From the NCBI RefSeq assembly GCF_016587415.1, contig NZ_BNJI01000001.1, positions 5,805,501 to 5,869,500 of the forward strand: a stretch of DNA of 64,000 nt, given 5' to 3'. The position numbers and the translations under genes are program-made. A model generated the notes under the pieces. That model was not told where the DNA came from and did not search any database. It was given only the letters and a program-made list of their open reading frames with translations. Numbering within the stretch: the stretch's first letter is position 1; the number at the start of each line of letters is the position of its first letter. The stretch is from Ktedonobacter sp. SOSP1-85. GTDB lineage: Bacteria; Chloroflexota; Ktedonobacteria; Ktedonobacterales; Ktedonobacteraceae. Positions 43,908 through 53,355 of the stretch are shown piece by piece.

Positions 43908-45719
43908 TCAAATGCCCTGTTCAGGACACGGCTCCACCTCGGTATTCCCTTGGCTGTGGAGTTGTTGATGGCACGTTGGATGGAGCAGCACCCGGTTTTC
44001 GAGCTGATCCCCGCCTCCTTTTGATCGCCAGACTTGATGGTGGTTGTGCCACCCTGTCAGTTTGGTGATCCGTTGGTGACAGCGAGGACAAAGCCCCTTC
44101 TGGTTTTTCCAGAGCATGAGTAATTGCCTCTTTCCCCTGAGGGTGCTTTCCATTTTCACGCCAAGGCGCTTCTCGAAATACACCTCCCACGCGGGATCGA
44201 AGGGATTCGCCTCTCCCTGGATTTTTATGTGCCGCTTGATGGGTGTTTGGGCAGCGCGGAACAGTCGAACCGTTTCCCACATGCCGTTTCGCCCAATCAC
44301 CATGCCTGAAAAGACCCAATGCCGTCCTTCATGGTCATGGAAATACTTCTCCTTGATCCATCGTCGCGGTTTGTTGTTGTGTCTTTTTCTGGCCCATTGC
44401 CATAACATCTCAAAGATGGCATTGTCCACATCTTGAAAGATTTCTTTGCTGACCACATGCTGGTAATACCTTGCCCATCCTCGAATAAGGGGGTTGAGCA
44501 ACAGGATCAACTGCCCAGCTGTGGTTCCCCGGTGATCTTTCACGACCTTCCGGACCTTTTCCAGGAACGCTTTCACGTTCTTCTTGGCTGGTTTGATGAT
44601 CAGCTTCCCATGATACTTACGTACATGTTGTCCGAGAAAGTCGAAGCCGTCTTCAATATGCGTCACGAGGGTTTTCTCCTCAGAGAGTCTCAACCCTCGT
44701 TCCCTCATGAATTGTTCCACAAGAGGTTTGACTTCGTGCTCTAACAGTTCCTTTGAACTCCCTGTCACCACAAAGTCATCCGCAAATCGTATCAGATTCA
44801 CCTTCGCCTTTCGGCTTTGGCGATCTCCTGGATAGAGTGCCCGTAGCTTGCTTTCTAGTCCATCAAGGGCTAGATTAGCCAGCACGGGTGAAATTGGGCC
44901 CCCCTGAGGGGTACCTTCTTCTGTCCGGTGGAAGACCTGTTGATCGATGTAGCCCGCCTTCAGCCACTTGTGGAGGATGCTCTTCTCCATCGGGATGTGA
45001 GCCTCTAACCATGAATGGCTGACTCCGTCAAAGCACGCCTTGATGTCTCCTTCGAGCACCCACTGTGCTGAATACTTGTGGCTCAGCACAGTGAAGCACT
45101 GTTCGATGGCATCGGCTGTGGACCTCTCTGGTCGAAACCCATATGAGTTCCGATCTCCTGTTGTTTCGGCAATAGGACTAAGCGCCAACAAGTAGAGCAC
45201 TTGCATGGCCCTATCCGACATACACGGAATGGAGAGGGGTCTCAGTTGGTTGTTGCTTTTTGGGATATACACCCGCTTCAGCGGTTGAGGATGATAGCCT
45301 CGTTGCTTGAGCGATTGTATGGCTTTTGCCTTCTTTTCTGGAGTATTCCAGATGTCTTTGTCTACTCCAGGAGTGTTCTTGCCTTGGTTTTCCGTCACTC
45401 GTCTGACGGCAAGCGCTTTGCCACTGAACGAGTGGGTTAACAAGCGTTGCAGGGCTTTCACCTTGCCCCGTTTGCCTTCCTGTGTTGCCTTGACGATACG
45501 CGCTTGGAGCCGACGCACATTGCGGTGAACGGCTGACCAATTGATCTGGTGCCATTTCATCTCGCTGTGGGAAGCTGCACCAGCAAACATGTTCGCTGTC
45601 ATCTGCTTTGCCTCCTGTGTCTGTTCGTCAAGTTTTCTCGTCAAGAAAGACCAAACGGAAGTCTGCTCGCTTTCGCGCGGGATCATGTTGTCTCTCGACG
45701 TAATCCCTATCCACCCCAT
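43908..45719 (-). CDS. ltrA: Group II intron C reverse transcriptase/maturase
   Basis: A full-length 603-residue intron protein. RT motifs include ITENQ-type N-terminus, QVLYLLALSPIAETTGDRNS, YGFRPERSTADAIEQ, LEGDIKACFDGVSHSW and TPQGGPISPVLANLALDGLE. The catalytic motif is NLIRFADDFVVTG (FADD). A maturase domain (LNPLIRGWARYYQHVVSKEI) and an HNH nuclease (CPRCHQRITKLTGWHNHHQV, then HPTCHQQLH) follow. All catalytic residues are present, so the intron may be mobile. The likely start is downstream of 45719, for example MTANMFAG at about 45599. Confidence 0.92.
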   Translation of the reverse strand: MGWIGITSRDNMIPRESEQTSVWSFLTRKLDEQTQEAKQMTANMFAGAASHSEMKWHQINWSAVHRNVRRLQARIVKATQEGKRGKVKALQRLLTHSFSGKALAVRRVTENQGKNTPGVDKDIWNTPEKKAKAIQSLKQRGYHPQPLKRVYIPKSNNQLRPLSIPCMSDRAMQVLYLLALSPIAETTGDRNSYGFRPERSTADAIEQCFTVLSHKYSAQWVLEGDIKACFDGVSHSWLEAHIPMEKSILHKWLKAGYIDQQVFHRTEEGTPQGGPISPVLANLALDGLESKLRALYPGDRQSRKAKVNLIRFADDFVVTGSSKELLEHEVKPLVEQFMRERGLRLSEEKTLVTHIEDGFDFLGQHVRKYHGKLIIKPAKKNVKAFLEKVRKVVKDHRGTTAGQLILLLNPLIRGWARYYQHVVSKEIFQDVDNAIFEMLWQWARKRHNNKPRRWIKEKYFHDHEGRHWVFSGMVIGRNGMWETVRLFRAAQTPIKRHIKIQGEANPFDPAWEVYFEKRLGVKMESTLRGKRQLLMLWKNQKGLCPRCHQRITKLTGWHNHHQVWRSKGGGDQLENRVLLHPTCHQQLHSQGNTEVEPCPEQGI

Positions 45720-46225
45720 TGCAGGCGGCTTTCGCTTTCTCCGTTTTCCTTTGCCCGCATTCCCATAGGCCGTCCTTGCGGTTGGCTGTCCCTTTCGGGA
45801 GGACTACGGGTTTACCACGTTCCGTATGCATACCCGGATCGAGTAGGTTCTGCCTCTGCGCCGGTGGATACAGCGTCTGCGCCAGGGTAAAGGGGCACAC
45901 CCTGGACCGATCCACACTGCCTTTTGGCTCAAGCCTGTCAGCATCTTTGGCTTGTTTTCGGTGACGACGTTTTAGGCAGTTCACATCTGTTAACCATACG
46001 ATCCAACCCTAGTTCCCGACCGCTTTGATGCTAGCAGTCGTAGTGAACTCCTCGCGGGTTCATTACCACTTTTGCAAGCGAGGCATCCATTGTCCCAAGA
46101 GCTTCACACCGCCGGATTACTCCAACCGCATGTCTTGGTAGGGTACTGAGGGCAGAACCCCAGGTGAGATTCTGTTCATTCAAATCTCACAGCTATTCAT
46201 ACGGCTTCGTGTCGCACGCCCCCCG

Positions 46226-46262
46226 CCGAACCACGCATGCCCGTTTCCGTAGCACGTGGCTC
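46226..46262 (-). ncRNA. Domain V of group II intron B
   Basis: GAGCCACGTGCTACGG pairs with GCATGCGTGGTTCGG around a GAAACGG tip. The sequence is very similar in layout to domain V of intron A. Confidence 0.85.
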
Positions 46263-46272
46263 TCCAGTGTTT

Positions 46273-48099
46273 TCAAGTCCGTATGCGCTGTCCATTAGCT
46301 CGTCCAGCATGGATGTCTTCATGGCATTTGCGACAAACGATCAGGGTTTTTCGCCGCCGTGCTGCCATGATATACATCCATCGTGGTCGTTCTCGCTGTC
46401 CCTTGGGTTGGAGGTCTTTCAAAGCCCGGATGTGATGGACTTCTACCTGCATCTGAGAACCACAGAGTTCACAGACATTGGCCAAAAGCCGTTTTTCCAG
46501 TTCTGATCGTTGTCCCCACGTCCAGGGTAGGGAGTCTTCAAGGATTGCTTTCATGTTTCGAGCCAGAGAAATTCCCCCCCATCGTGCTATCAGTGGCTGT
46601 TTCCCTTCTCGTTCTACAGTCACTTGTAGCGCTTTTCTGGGACCATGTGGCGTCTCGACGGTGGTTTGGTAGCGGTCATAGACTTGAGAGACCGTAATGC
46701 GCAGCTTTTGCGCGAGTGTTGCCACCAGTGATCGCTCCATCACCCATTTGAGTCGATTGAGTTGATAGCGGTTTCCCGCTAGTTGGTAGTATTCTGCCAA
46801 TCCCCTGTATTCCTGTTGATACTGAGAGATGATACTGTAGACGGTATCCTCTGTTCGTTCTTTTCGGGAAACGGGTTTTCCGTGCTGCAAATACTCCTGA
46901 CATTTCTCTTGGATGACGTGCATGGGCGCTCTGAGGCCAATTTGACCGTTGAGACTTCGGTGTCCACGCCAGTCATGCTTCTGGTCGTTTTTGCACATCA
47001 CGATCTGATAGCCCAAGAATTGGGCAGCTTCCGTTTGCGCATGGGTAATAAGCGTTTTGGTCTCGGAGAGTTGGAGCTTGAGTGTTTCGCGCAAAAATTC
47101 TCCGATCTGCTGCTTAATTTCTTCAGCTTCTTCTCGTGGACCGCTAAAACCGATGAGCCAATCATCCGCATACCTTGCATACCGAATGCGTCTGTAGCTT
47201 GGATCGGTTGGATCAAGTGCGGGAATCTGTTGCATTTGTCGGCGGAGCCGTTCTGCTTCTTCCGTTTGGCCTGATCTTCTCCGACATGAAGCTCGAAGCT
47301 TCAGAGAGGTGTAGGGAGGATTTTCTCTTCGTACCGTTCCTCGTGTGTACTTTGGAAGGAGAGTGTGTTCGGCAAATTTGTCCAATTTGTCTAAATAGAC
47401 GTTGGCTAGTAGCGGACTCAGAATACCACCCTGTGGACTGCCACTGTAGGTGGCGTGATAGCACCATTCCTCCAGGTAGCCAGCTTGCAGGAGCATTTCG
47501 ATGAGCCGAAGAAGACGACCATCGTGGATTTTCTCCCCCAAGATTGCCATCATGACCGTATGGTCAAGTGCGTCAAAGCACTGAGCAATATCGCCTTCTA
47601 CCAGCCACTTTGTGCCTATCCACTTGTGGTAGATCTCATTGAGAGCAGTATGGCAACCTCGTCCTGGGCGAAATCCGTAGGAAGTTGGGCTAAACTGAGG
47701 CTCGTAGTATGCGGAGAGGATTAACCGCATCACTTCTTGTAGCAGTTTGTCTGACCAGGCGGGGAGTCCGAGTGGCCGTAATTTCTTCGAGCGTCGCTTC
47801 TCGATGTAAATGCGGCGTACAGGTGTCCACTTGTAGCGCTCATATCGCAGGGCTTCAATGATGGCTTCAATTTTGGACATGGACATTCCGTCAGCGGTTT
47901 CTTCCGTGGTTCCTGCTGTGAGGGCACCATCGTTCCTGTAGATCTTTCCGTAGGCTTTAAGGTACAAAGCAGGATTGAACAACAGTCGATAGACTCGTTC
48001 CAGCGGCAATCCTTGTTTACCGCGTTCATGGATGATACTCAATATCTGATCGGCATCTCGCATCTCGCGTACCTTTCTGGTGGTGAGTATCGAAAACAC
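46273..48099 (-). CDS. ltrA: Group II intron B reverse transcriptase/maturase
   Basis: A full-length 608-residue protein. RT motifs: KLRPLGLPAWSDKLLQEVMR, TSYGFRPGRGCHTALNEIYH, VEGDIAQCFDALDHTVMMAI, SGSPQGGILSPLLANVYLDK and the catalytic RYARYADDWLIGFSGP. The maturase domain contains EYRGLAEYYQLAGNRYQLNR, and the HNH domain CELCGSQMQVEVHHIRALKD then VCRKCHEDIHAG. It is intact and related to RT-A in domain order. The first Met with good context may be MRDADQILS at about 48060. Confidence 0.92.
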   Translation of the reverse strand: MFSILTTRKVREMRDADQILSIIHERGKQGLPLERVYRLLFNPALYLKAYGKIYRNDGALTAGTTEETADGMSMSKIEAIIEALRYERYKWTPVRRIYIEKRRSKKLRPLGLPAWSDKLLQEVMRLILSAYYEPQFSPTSYGFRPGRGCHTALNEIYHKWIGTKWLVEGDIAQCFDALDHTVMMAILGEKIHDGRLLRLIEMLLQAGYLEEWCYHATYSGSPQGGILSPLLANVYLDKLDKFAEHTLLPKYTRGTVRRENPPYTSLKLRASCRRRSGQTEEAERLRRQMQQIPALDPTDPSYRRIRYARYADDWLIGFSGPREEAEEIKQQIGEFLRETLKLQLSETKTLITHAQTEAAQFLGYQIVMCKNDQKHDWRGHRSLNGQIGLRAPMHVIQEKCQEYLQHGKPVSRKERTEDTVYSIISQYQQEYRGLAEYYQLAGNRYQLNRLKWVMERSLVATLAQKLRITVSQVYDRYQTTVETPHGPRKALQVTVEREGKQPLIARWGGISLARNMKAILEDSLPWTWGQRSELEKRLLANVCELCGSQMQVEVHHIRALKDLQPKGQRERPRWMYIMAARRRKTLIVCRKCHEDIHAGRANGQRIRT

Positions 48100-48580
48100 C
48101 TACCATCCTTCGCCATGTACAAGGTTACGTATTCCCTTGCGCGGACTACTACGATGGTTCCGTGACCGTGCCGCTCTCGCGGGGTAGGCCATCCCAAGTT
48201 CCCTGATTGCTAGACGTATCGAGCCTGACGTAGGTGCCGTGTTCGCTCCCTTGAGTGGAGTCGTTCTCCACCGCTCATCCTCTGGAGGGTTAAGGTGCCG
48301 ACGACTTTGACACCCGATGAGGATGACCCCGCAACAGACGCTGTAATCGGGGAATGTACGCTTTCATCGCTGGAAGCTGCGGTTCAGCCAGTGTAGGTTT
48401 CACCATATCAGGCGGGTCTTGCAGAACAAGGCTTCAGCGTCTTCACGCCTTTTCCGCTTTCCCAACATGCTCCTTTCCCTTTCGACTTTCATCTCCAGGT
48501 AGGTTGGGTGACCCAGAAGTCATTTCCTCCAAACTTCTCCTCTCTGGGAGAGGGATCTAGCAGCCGGTTAAATGGCGCAC

Positions 48581-49513
48581 ATCATCTGCATATCTCAGAT
48601 ATTTGATCCTGATGAAGCCAGGATCATCTACCTGGAGAGTGGGGAGGGTCCGCATCTGTTGGCTGATGCGTTGAAACTCTTTCGTCTTGGTCTCTCCGCG
48701 TTTGACCATGCGGCTCTTTTGCCAGGCGAGCCGTTGATAGGTGAGGTTGCGCAGCTTCCTTTTGCCTTTTTCGTGCTGTGCTTGAAGACCTTCAATGAAT
48801 TCGTCGAGTTCATGAAGGTAAGCGTTCGCCAAAATTGGGCTGAGAATGCCGCCTTGGGGGGAACCAATCAGGCTCTCCTTTTTCCTTCCATGCAGGTCCA
48901 TATATCCAGCGTTGAGCAGTTTCCGGATCAGATTAAGAAATCGTTCATCGTGGATTTTCTTGCGGAGCGTGTTGACTAAGACGCCATGATTTAGCTCATC
49001 AAAACAGTTTTTTATGTCCCCTTCGATGAGCCAGTTGACTGCTGACCATTTTCCTCGGAACTCGCGTAATGCTGTGTGGCAGCTGTAGTTTGGCCTAAAG
49101 CCGTGACTGGTTTCGCGAAAGTAGGGGCCGTAGGGGCTGTCGTAGATCGCTTCCAGGATGAGGCGCATGGCCTCCTGAACCACCTTGTCTCTCACACAGG
49201 GAATGCCAAGCTTCCTCATTTTTCCGTTGGCCTTCGGGATGAAGGTGGTCCGCACGGGTTTGAAGCGGAACTGCTCGGTTCGCATCTCCTGAATGATAGT
49301 CTGAATGGCCTCTATCGAGAAGCCATCTAATGTCTCCCCATCGGTTCCAGCAGTCATGTTCCCAGGCTTCGATTTGATGCGCTCGTAGGCCAGGATGTAC
49401 AAGCCTGGCTTGTACAGCAGCCGATAGAGATCATCATTGATCCACTGTCTGTTCCTGTTGGCTTTGCGGAGGTATTCTAGTCGCTCTGAGATCGTCTGAC
49501 CCATCCGGGTCAA
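48581..49513 (-). CDS. Reverse transcriptase/maturase A, 5' part
   Basis: The N-terminal 311 residues of the outer intron's protein. It has the RT start RNRQWINDDLYRLLYKPGLY, the fingers and palm motifs KLGIPCVRDKVVQEAMRLIL, TSHGFRPNYSCHTALREFR, LIEGDIKNCFDELNHGVLVN and SPQGGILSPILANAYLHELD, and ends at RIKYLRYADD. Intron B begins with the next base. Read through into the intron the frame adds only VRHLTGC and stops, giving a truncated protein without thumb or HNH domain. Confidence 0.9.
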
Positions 49514-50005
49514 CCTCCTATCACTAGAATGGACTCTCTGTTGCCCTTCCTCTTGTCTCTCCCATTACGGTGAGCGTTTGGGTACTATGGCAACTCCGTA
49601 GCCGTATCCCTCACGGGACGTAGGCTATCCCCTGGTTACGCAAGAAACGCGGTGTGTACGTAGGTCCCCATTACGTCGTTTCCCACTCCCTGTGGGCTGG
49701 CTCTGGTGAGAGTTCTGCACAGACAAGGCGAATCTCTGTACAGCACCAGACGCAGGCCTCGATCCCTTTTTCGCCTGTGAGCCGACTCCAAGAACCGCCA
49801 TGACTTGGGTTGAGGCAATCAGCCTTGACCATATACACCCTTCCTGACCGACCTCTGACCTGTGGGATTCAGGTTTCACCGGCCTTTTCGCACCATGCTC
49901 TTGTCCCCTCGCCCTTTCGGGTCCAGGTAAGGTGCTGGATTAGCAACATTACTCTAGTTGCCCCGCTCTCCAGCGGGAACGTCTCTTGCGCCTCTCAGGG
50001 CGCAC

Positions 50006-50815
50006 CGCCTTGTGAGTGGCGTTCTCAAACCCAAGAATACCATCCTCGGTGCTGATATAGCGGGGCGCGTTGAAGCAGTTGGCAGAAACGTCACGCAGTT
50101 TCAGCAAGATGATGAGGTATTCGGTGACGTATCCGGGTGCGGTTTTGGCGGTTTTGCTGAGTATGTCTGTGCTCGCGAAGATGCATTGGCGTTGAAACCG
50201 GCCAATCTCTCGTTCGAGGAAGCAGCGGCCATGCCTTCGGCCGGAGTCACCGCCCTGCAGGGTCTGCGCGCAAAAGGACAGATACAGCTCGGGCAAAAGG
50301 TGCTGATCAATGGGGCGTCCGGTGGCGTGGGGATGTTTGCCGTGCAGCTTGCCAAATCGTTCGGAGCTGAAGTGACTGGCGTGTGCAGCACGCGGAATGT
50401 CGACCTAGTGCGCTCGATTGGCGCAGACCACGTCATTGATTACACGCAAGAAGATTTCACCAAAAATGAACAGCGGTATGATCTTATCTTTGCTGCCAAC
50501 GGATATCATCCGATTTCAGCGTATAAGCGTGCATTGAGTCCCAAGGGGATGTATGTCATGACCGGAGGGGCCAACGCTCAAATGTTCCAGGCTATGCTCC
50601 TAGGGCCATGGATTTCAATGACCGGGAGGAAGAAAATGGGCAACGTGTTGAAGAAACCAAACCAAAGGGATTTGGCTCTTATGAAAGAGCTTCTCGAAAC
50701 CGGAAAAGTCGTCCCTGTGATCGATAGACGGTACCCGTTACGTGAGACGGCTGAAGCTATTCGGTATCTTGAAAAAGGACATGCCCAAGGAAAAGTGGTT
50801 ATCACTGTGGCATAA
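50006..50815 (+). pseudogene. Zinc-independent alcohol dehydrogenase / quinone reductase, 3' part
   Basis: The remaining 269 residues of the medium-chain reductase. It continues from the 5' part with RLVSGVLKPKNTILGADIAG, and has the nucleotide-binding loop NGASGGVGMFAVQLAKSFGA with CSTRNVDLVRSIGADHVIDY, and the family's C-terminal LLETGKVVPVIDRRYPLRET. No zinc ligands are seen, so it belongs to the NADPH:quinone reductase-like branch. Removing 42735-50005 gives a perfect 351-residue frame. Confidence 0.9.
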
Positions 50816-50874
50816 CATTGAACGACTAAAACACATACCCCTCACCCCAACGCATGAAGAAGAAGGAGACAAAC

Positions 50875-51633
50875 ATGAATGCAATTGTACATTACACAGA
50901 GAGTTCGCCCAATGTCCTTGAACGAAAAGAGGAAGACCTGAACCCGCACAGAAGAACTGCTGTGCTCGTTGGAGCGCTGTTTCTCATTTCGACCGCGACC
51001 TTCATCATCAGCAATGTGCTTATGACACCGATCCTGAGCTCCCACAACCTCTTGGCCGCAGTCGCCGACCGCGCGCAGCTCATGATCGCAGCGACGCTGA
51101 TTGCGCTCATCGAAGGGACCGCAACCGCCGGACTCGCGGTCGCGCTGTATCCGATTCTGAAACGGCAGCATCCAGCGCTCGCCCTTGGCTACGCGGGCGC
51201 GAGGATTGCGGAACTCGCCATCGCTGCTGTCGGTTTTGGTCTCGGCGGGCTCTTGCTGGTGACCCTGAGTGCAACGGCGACAAATGGGGCGAGTAGTGAA
51301 ACGCTCGGCACCCTTCTCGTCGCGCTGCGCCACTGGACACTGATGCTGGTCTATGTCTACACCGCTCTCGGCGGCTTGATGCTGAGCTACATGCTGCTCA
51401 GGAACAGGCTCATTCCCCGATGGCTAGCGGTGCTCGGTCTCATCGGCTACCCAGCGTTACTGGGGGTTTCGGTGCTGGACATGCTGGGCATCGTCGACAC
51501 GGTGGCTGGCCTGGGACTGGTTGGACTCGTTCCCGGAGGCCTGTTCGAATTCCTCCTACCGATCTGGCTTTTCGCGAAGGGATTCAACGTGATCGCCCTC
51601 GACAGAATGCGCGTCGCACGCGTGAGCGGCTAA
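50875..51633 (+). CDS. DUF4386 family membrane protein with dehydrogenase-like N-terminus
   Basis: A 252-residue membrane protein with about six hydrophobic segments (TAVLVGALFLISTATFIISN, LMIAATLIALIEGTATAGLA, IAAVGFGLGGLLLVTLSATA) and the family motif LRNRLIPRWLAVLGLIGYPA. Its first 24 residues, MNAIVHYTESSPNVLERKEE, are unlike other DUF4386 starts and resemble the beginning of the dehydrogenase, MKAIVYTHYGSPDVLQLKEV. ATG 50875 follows AAGGAG. It lies 60 bases after the dehydrogenase stop. Confidence 0.85.
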   Translation: MNAIVHYTESSPNVLERKEEDLNPHRRTAVLVGALFLISTATFIISNVLMTPILSSHNLLAAVADRAQLMIAATLIALIEGTATAGLAVALYPILKRQHPALALGYAGARIAELAIAAVGFGLGGLLLVTLSATATNGASSETLGTLLVALRHWTLMLVYVYTALGGLMLSYMLLRNRLIPRWLAVLGLIGYPALLGVSVLDMLGIVDTVAGLGLVGLVPGGLFEFLLPIWLFAKGFNVIALDRMRVARVSG

Positions 51634-51639
51634 GCCCGC

Positions 51640-51973
51640 AATGCAAGGCCCGCGTCAATCCGCCGTATTGGCACGGGCCATCTGGGTTATGAAAGGATCG
51701 TATCATGCCAACAGTGAAGAGCAGATCGACCTGATAGTCACGCTGGCTTTCAACGAGGAGCTTGGCGTCGACATAGCCTGTATCAACGATGTGTTCAGTT
51801 GGGAGAAGGTGCTTGCGATCAAGCTCGGCATGAATGGTTGCCGTCATAGCGTCATCGGAGACGGGAGCCGAGGTGGTTTCCACATGGGTGATGAGCAACG
51901 GGAGATGCGCTTCACAACTTTCAGTGAGATGCACGCATGTCTCCTACCCACGTCGTGCTACGCTTCTTGGACC
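51640..51973 (-). pseudogene. IS1182 transposase, distal part, frameshifted and truncated
   Basis: The frame encodes VHLTESCEAHLPLLITHVET and MTATIHAELDRKHLLPTEHI then VDTGYVDAKLLVES, the middle of an IS1182-type DDE domain. It continues the transposase at 53471-54335 after the IS1380-like insertion, but one extra base near 51930 shifts the frame (TTWVG then VHLTES). The homology ends near 51660. Confidence 0.78.
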
Positions 51974-53355
51974 TAAGTTTTGGCCAAATAAATGGCGACA
52001 TGCGCAGGAGCGACGAGCGTTTGGAAAGGGCTGAGTAAAACAGGAGCCAGCGGAGCATCCTGATTGAGTCCGATCTGACGGACGCGCCCCCACGCATCAA
52101 GGAGGAGAAAGCCACTGATATGAAAAACATCGCGCACCAAACGCAAAGGTCCGTAGTGCTGCACCGCAGAGGTCGTTACGGCCAACCACTCTTGTGCCCA
52201 GACGAGCACATTGTGGACCAGGCTGCCCAAGAGCATAACCATCTGTTGCGCTTCAAACCGCTTTTTGCTGCGCTTGCCGAGGGCACCCCCCTGTTTGTCG
52301 CCTTTGAACGAGGTTTCGACCCCACCTCCACGCTGATCGTAGAGATGCAGGTGGGCAAGCAGCAGATCCTTGACAGGATCAAGACTGTGGACAAGCAGGC
52401 CATCGCTGAGTTCTTCAACCTCATCGGGCAGCAGGCTGCAGATCAGGACCGCGATGCCCCACTGTCCATTAGGTTTGCGCTTACGGACTGCGATGCGCCT
52501 CACAGGCCGCACATACTCCGGCGCTTGCACTTCGACCCATCCAACTTGCCGACCCGGCTCATCGGGATCGTCAACCCAACGGGTCACGGAAGCTGCCAGG
52601 CGAGTCGCACGTTGGCCGGAGTAATCCTTGCACAGGATCTGGTAGCCTTGGGTGAGCGACCAGTTCACGTCGTTCAGGCTGCCACCCCCAGCATCCACCC
52701 GCAACAGGGTGCGCGCGCGTTTCGCGCCATTGAGGTCCAGGATCTCCTCGGCAGCTTGAACCAGAGGCACAAACGCCTCGGACAGTTTGGTCCGGCCCTC
52801 AAAGAGTTGATCGACGACGACTTCCCCGTAGCGGGTCGCCAGGATACGGCCCAATTGCCGTCCACGGCGGTTGCGCGCCCCAACAAAGTAGCCTTTGGTC
52901 GCCAGAGCAGCCTTTTTGCCACACGGCAGACCCGTGAGATCAACATCCAGGATTTGAAACTGCCGATGGTAGTCATGCCGATAGCCCTGGCTGTGTTGGC
53001 GATACATCAGCTTCATCGCGTGCTCCATTTGCTTCACCGCCTCGGCGGTACAGGCAGAGAGCGTCTCCTGGACGACCGATTGCTCGGCGCAGCGCGTCCG
53101 TCCAAACGCGTGTTGCAGCGCACGATCGCTCCTCAAGCGGCTGTTGATCTCCACCAGCCCTGTGGCTCCCGCCAGGATACTGATGAAGGCATCGGACAGT
53201 TTCTCAAAGGGCGTGTCTTTCACGGTCTTCTGCGGGATCTGAACGAGCTTTCGGATCGGTGCCAGCAGATCCAGGGTGCGCAGTTTGATGCCCAGTGCGG
53301 CCAGGCTCGCACATCCGGTAAAACGTTGGGTCAGTTTCATCGTAGATTCTGTCAT
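51973..53355 (-). CDS. IS1380-like family transposase
   Basis: A 460-residue DDE transposase with an intact frame. The first aspartate region is ILDVDLTGLPCGKKAALATK, followed by RTLLRVDAGGGSLNDVNWSL (second Asp) and the C-terminal DQRGGGVETSFKGDKQGGAL (Glu). This spacing fits the IS1380/IS4-type superfamily; I favour IS1380-like. The gene runs into the terminal repeat, and its stop codon is formed at the element's edge. Confidence 0.78.
   Translation of the reverse strand: MTESTMKLTQRFTGCASLAALGIKLRTLDLLAPIRKLVQIPQKTVKDTPFEKLSDAFISILAGATGLVEINSRLRSDRALQHAFGRTRCAEQSVVQETLSACTAEAVKQMEHAMKLMYRQHSQGYRHDYHRQFQILDVDLTGLPCGKKAALATKGYFVGARNRRGRQLGRILATRYGEVVVDQLFEGRTKLSEAFVPLVQAAEEILDLNGAKRARTLLRVDAGGGSLNDVNWSLTQGYQILCKDYSGQRATRLAASVTRWVDDPDEPGRQVGWVEVQAPEYVRPVRRIAVRKRKPNGQWGIAVLICSLLPDEVEELSDGLLVHSLDPVKDLLLAHLHLYDQRGGGVETSFKGDKQGGALGKRSKKRFEAQQMVMLLGSLVHNVLVWAQEWLAVTTSAVQHYGPLRLVRDVFHISGFLLLDAWGRVRQIGLNQDAPLAPVLLSPFQTLVAPAHVAIYLAKT

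Larger units (their letters stand above)
43826..46217 (-). mobile_element. Group II intron C (inner), inserted in intron B
   Basis: On the minus strand it begins GTGCGACACGAAGCC at 46217 and ends CTCCTTACCCGAC at 43826, giving 2392 bp. The 5' ribozyme part is 45720-46217, the protein gene 43908-45719, and domain V about 43864-43900. It lies 8 bases after the domain V of intron B, and the rest of intron B (domain VI) resumes at 43825. All three introns share the GTGCG start and ACCCGAC end. Confidence 0.9.
43777..48580 (-). mobile_element. Group II intron B (middle), inserted in the RT-A gene
   Basis: On the minus strand it begins GTGCGCCATTTAACC at 48580 and ends GGCCTACCCGAC at 43777. Its 5' ribozyme part is 48100-48580 and its domain V is at 46226-46262. 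Intron C (43826-46217) is inserted between its domains V and VI. Without intron C it is 2412 bp. It splits the RT-A gene between GCAGATGAT and TGGATC, that is YADD and WIVG, and lies in the same strand as that gene, so it could splice. Confidence 0.92.
42735..50005 (-). mobile_element. Group II intron A (outer), 7271 bp with two nested introns
   Basis: On the minus strand the intron begins GTGCGCCCTGAGAGG at 50005 and ends CTTACCCGAC at 42735. Domain V is at 42786-42822 (GAGCCGGATGCG, GAAA tetraloop region, CGTCCGGTTCGG). The 5' ribozyme domains occupy 49514-50005. The dehydrogenase frame on the other strand rejoins perfectly when 42735-50005 is removed, which fixes both ends to the base. Without its nested passengers it would be about 2.47 kb. 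Confidence 0.93.
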
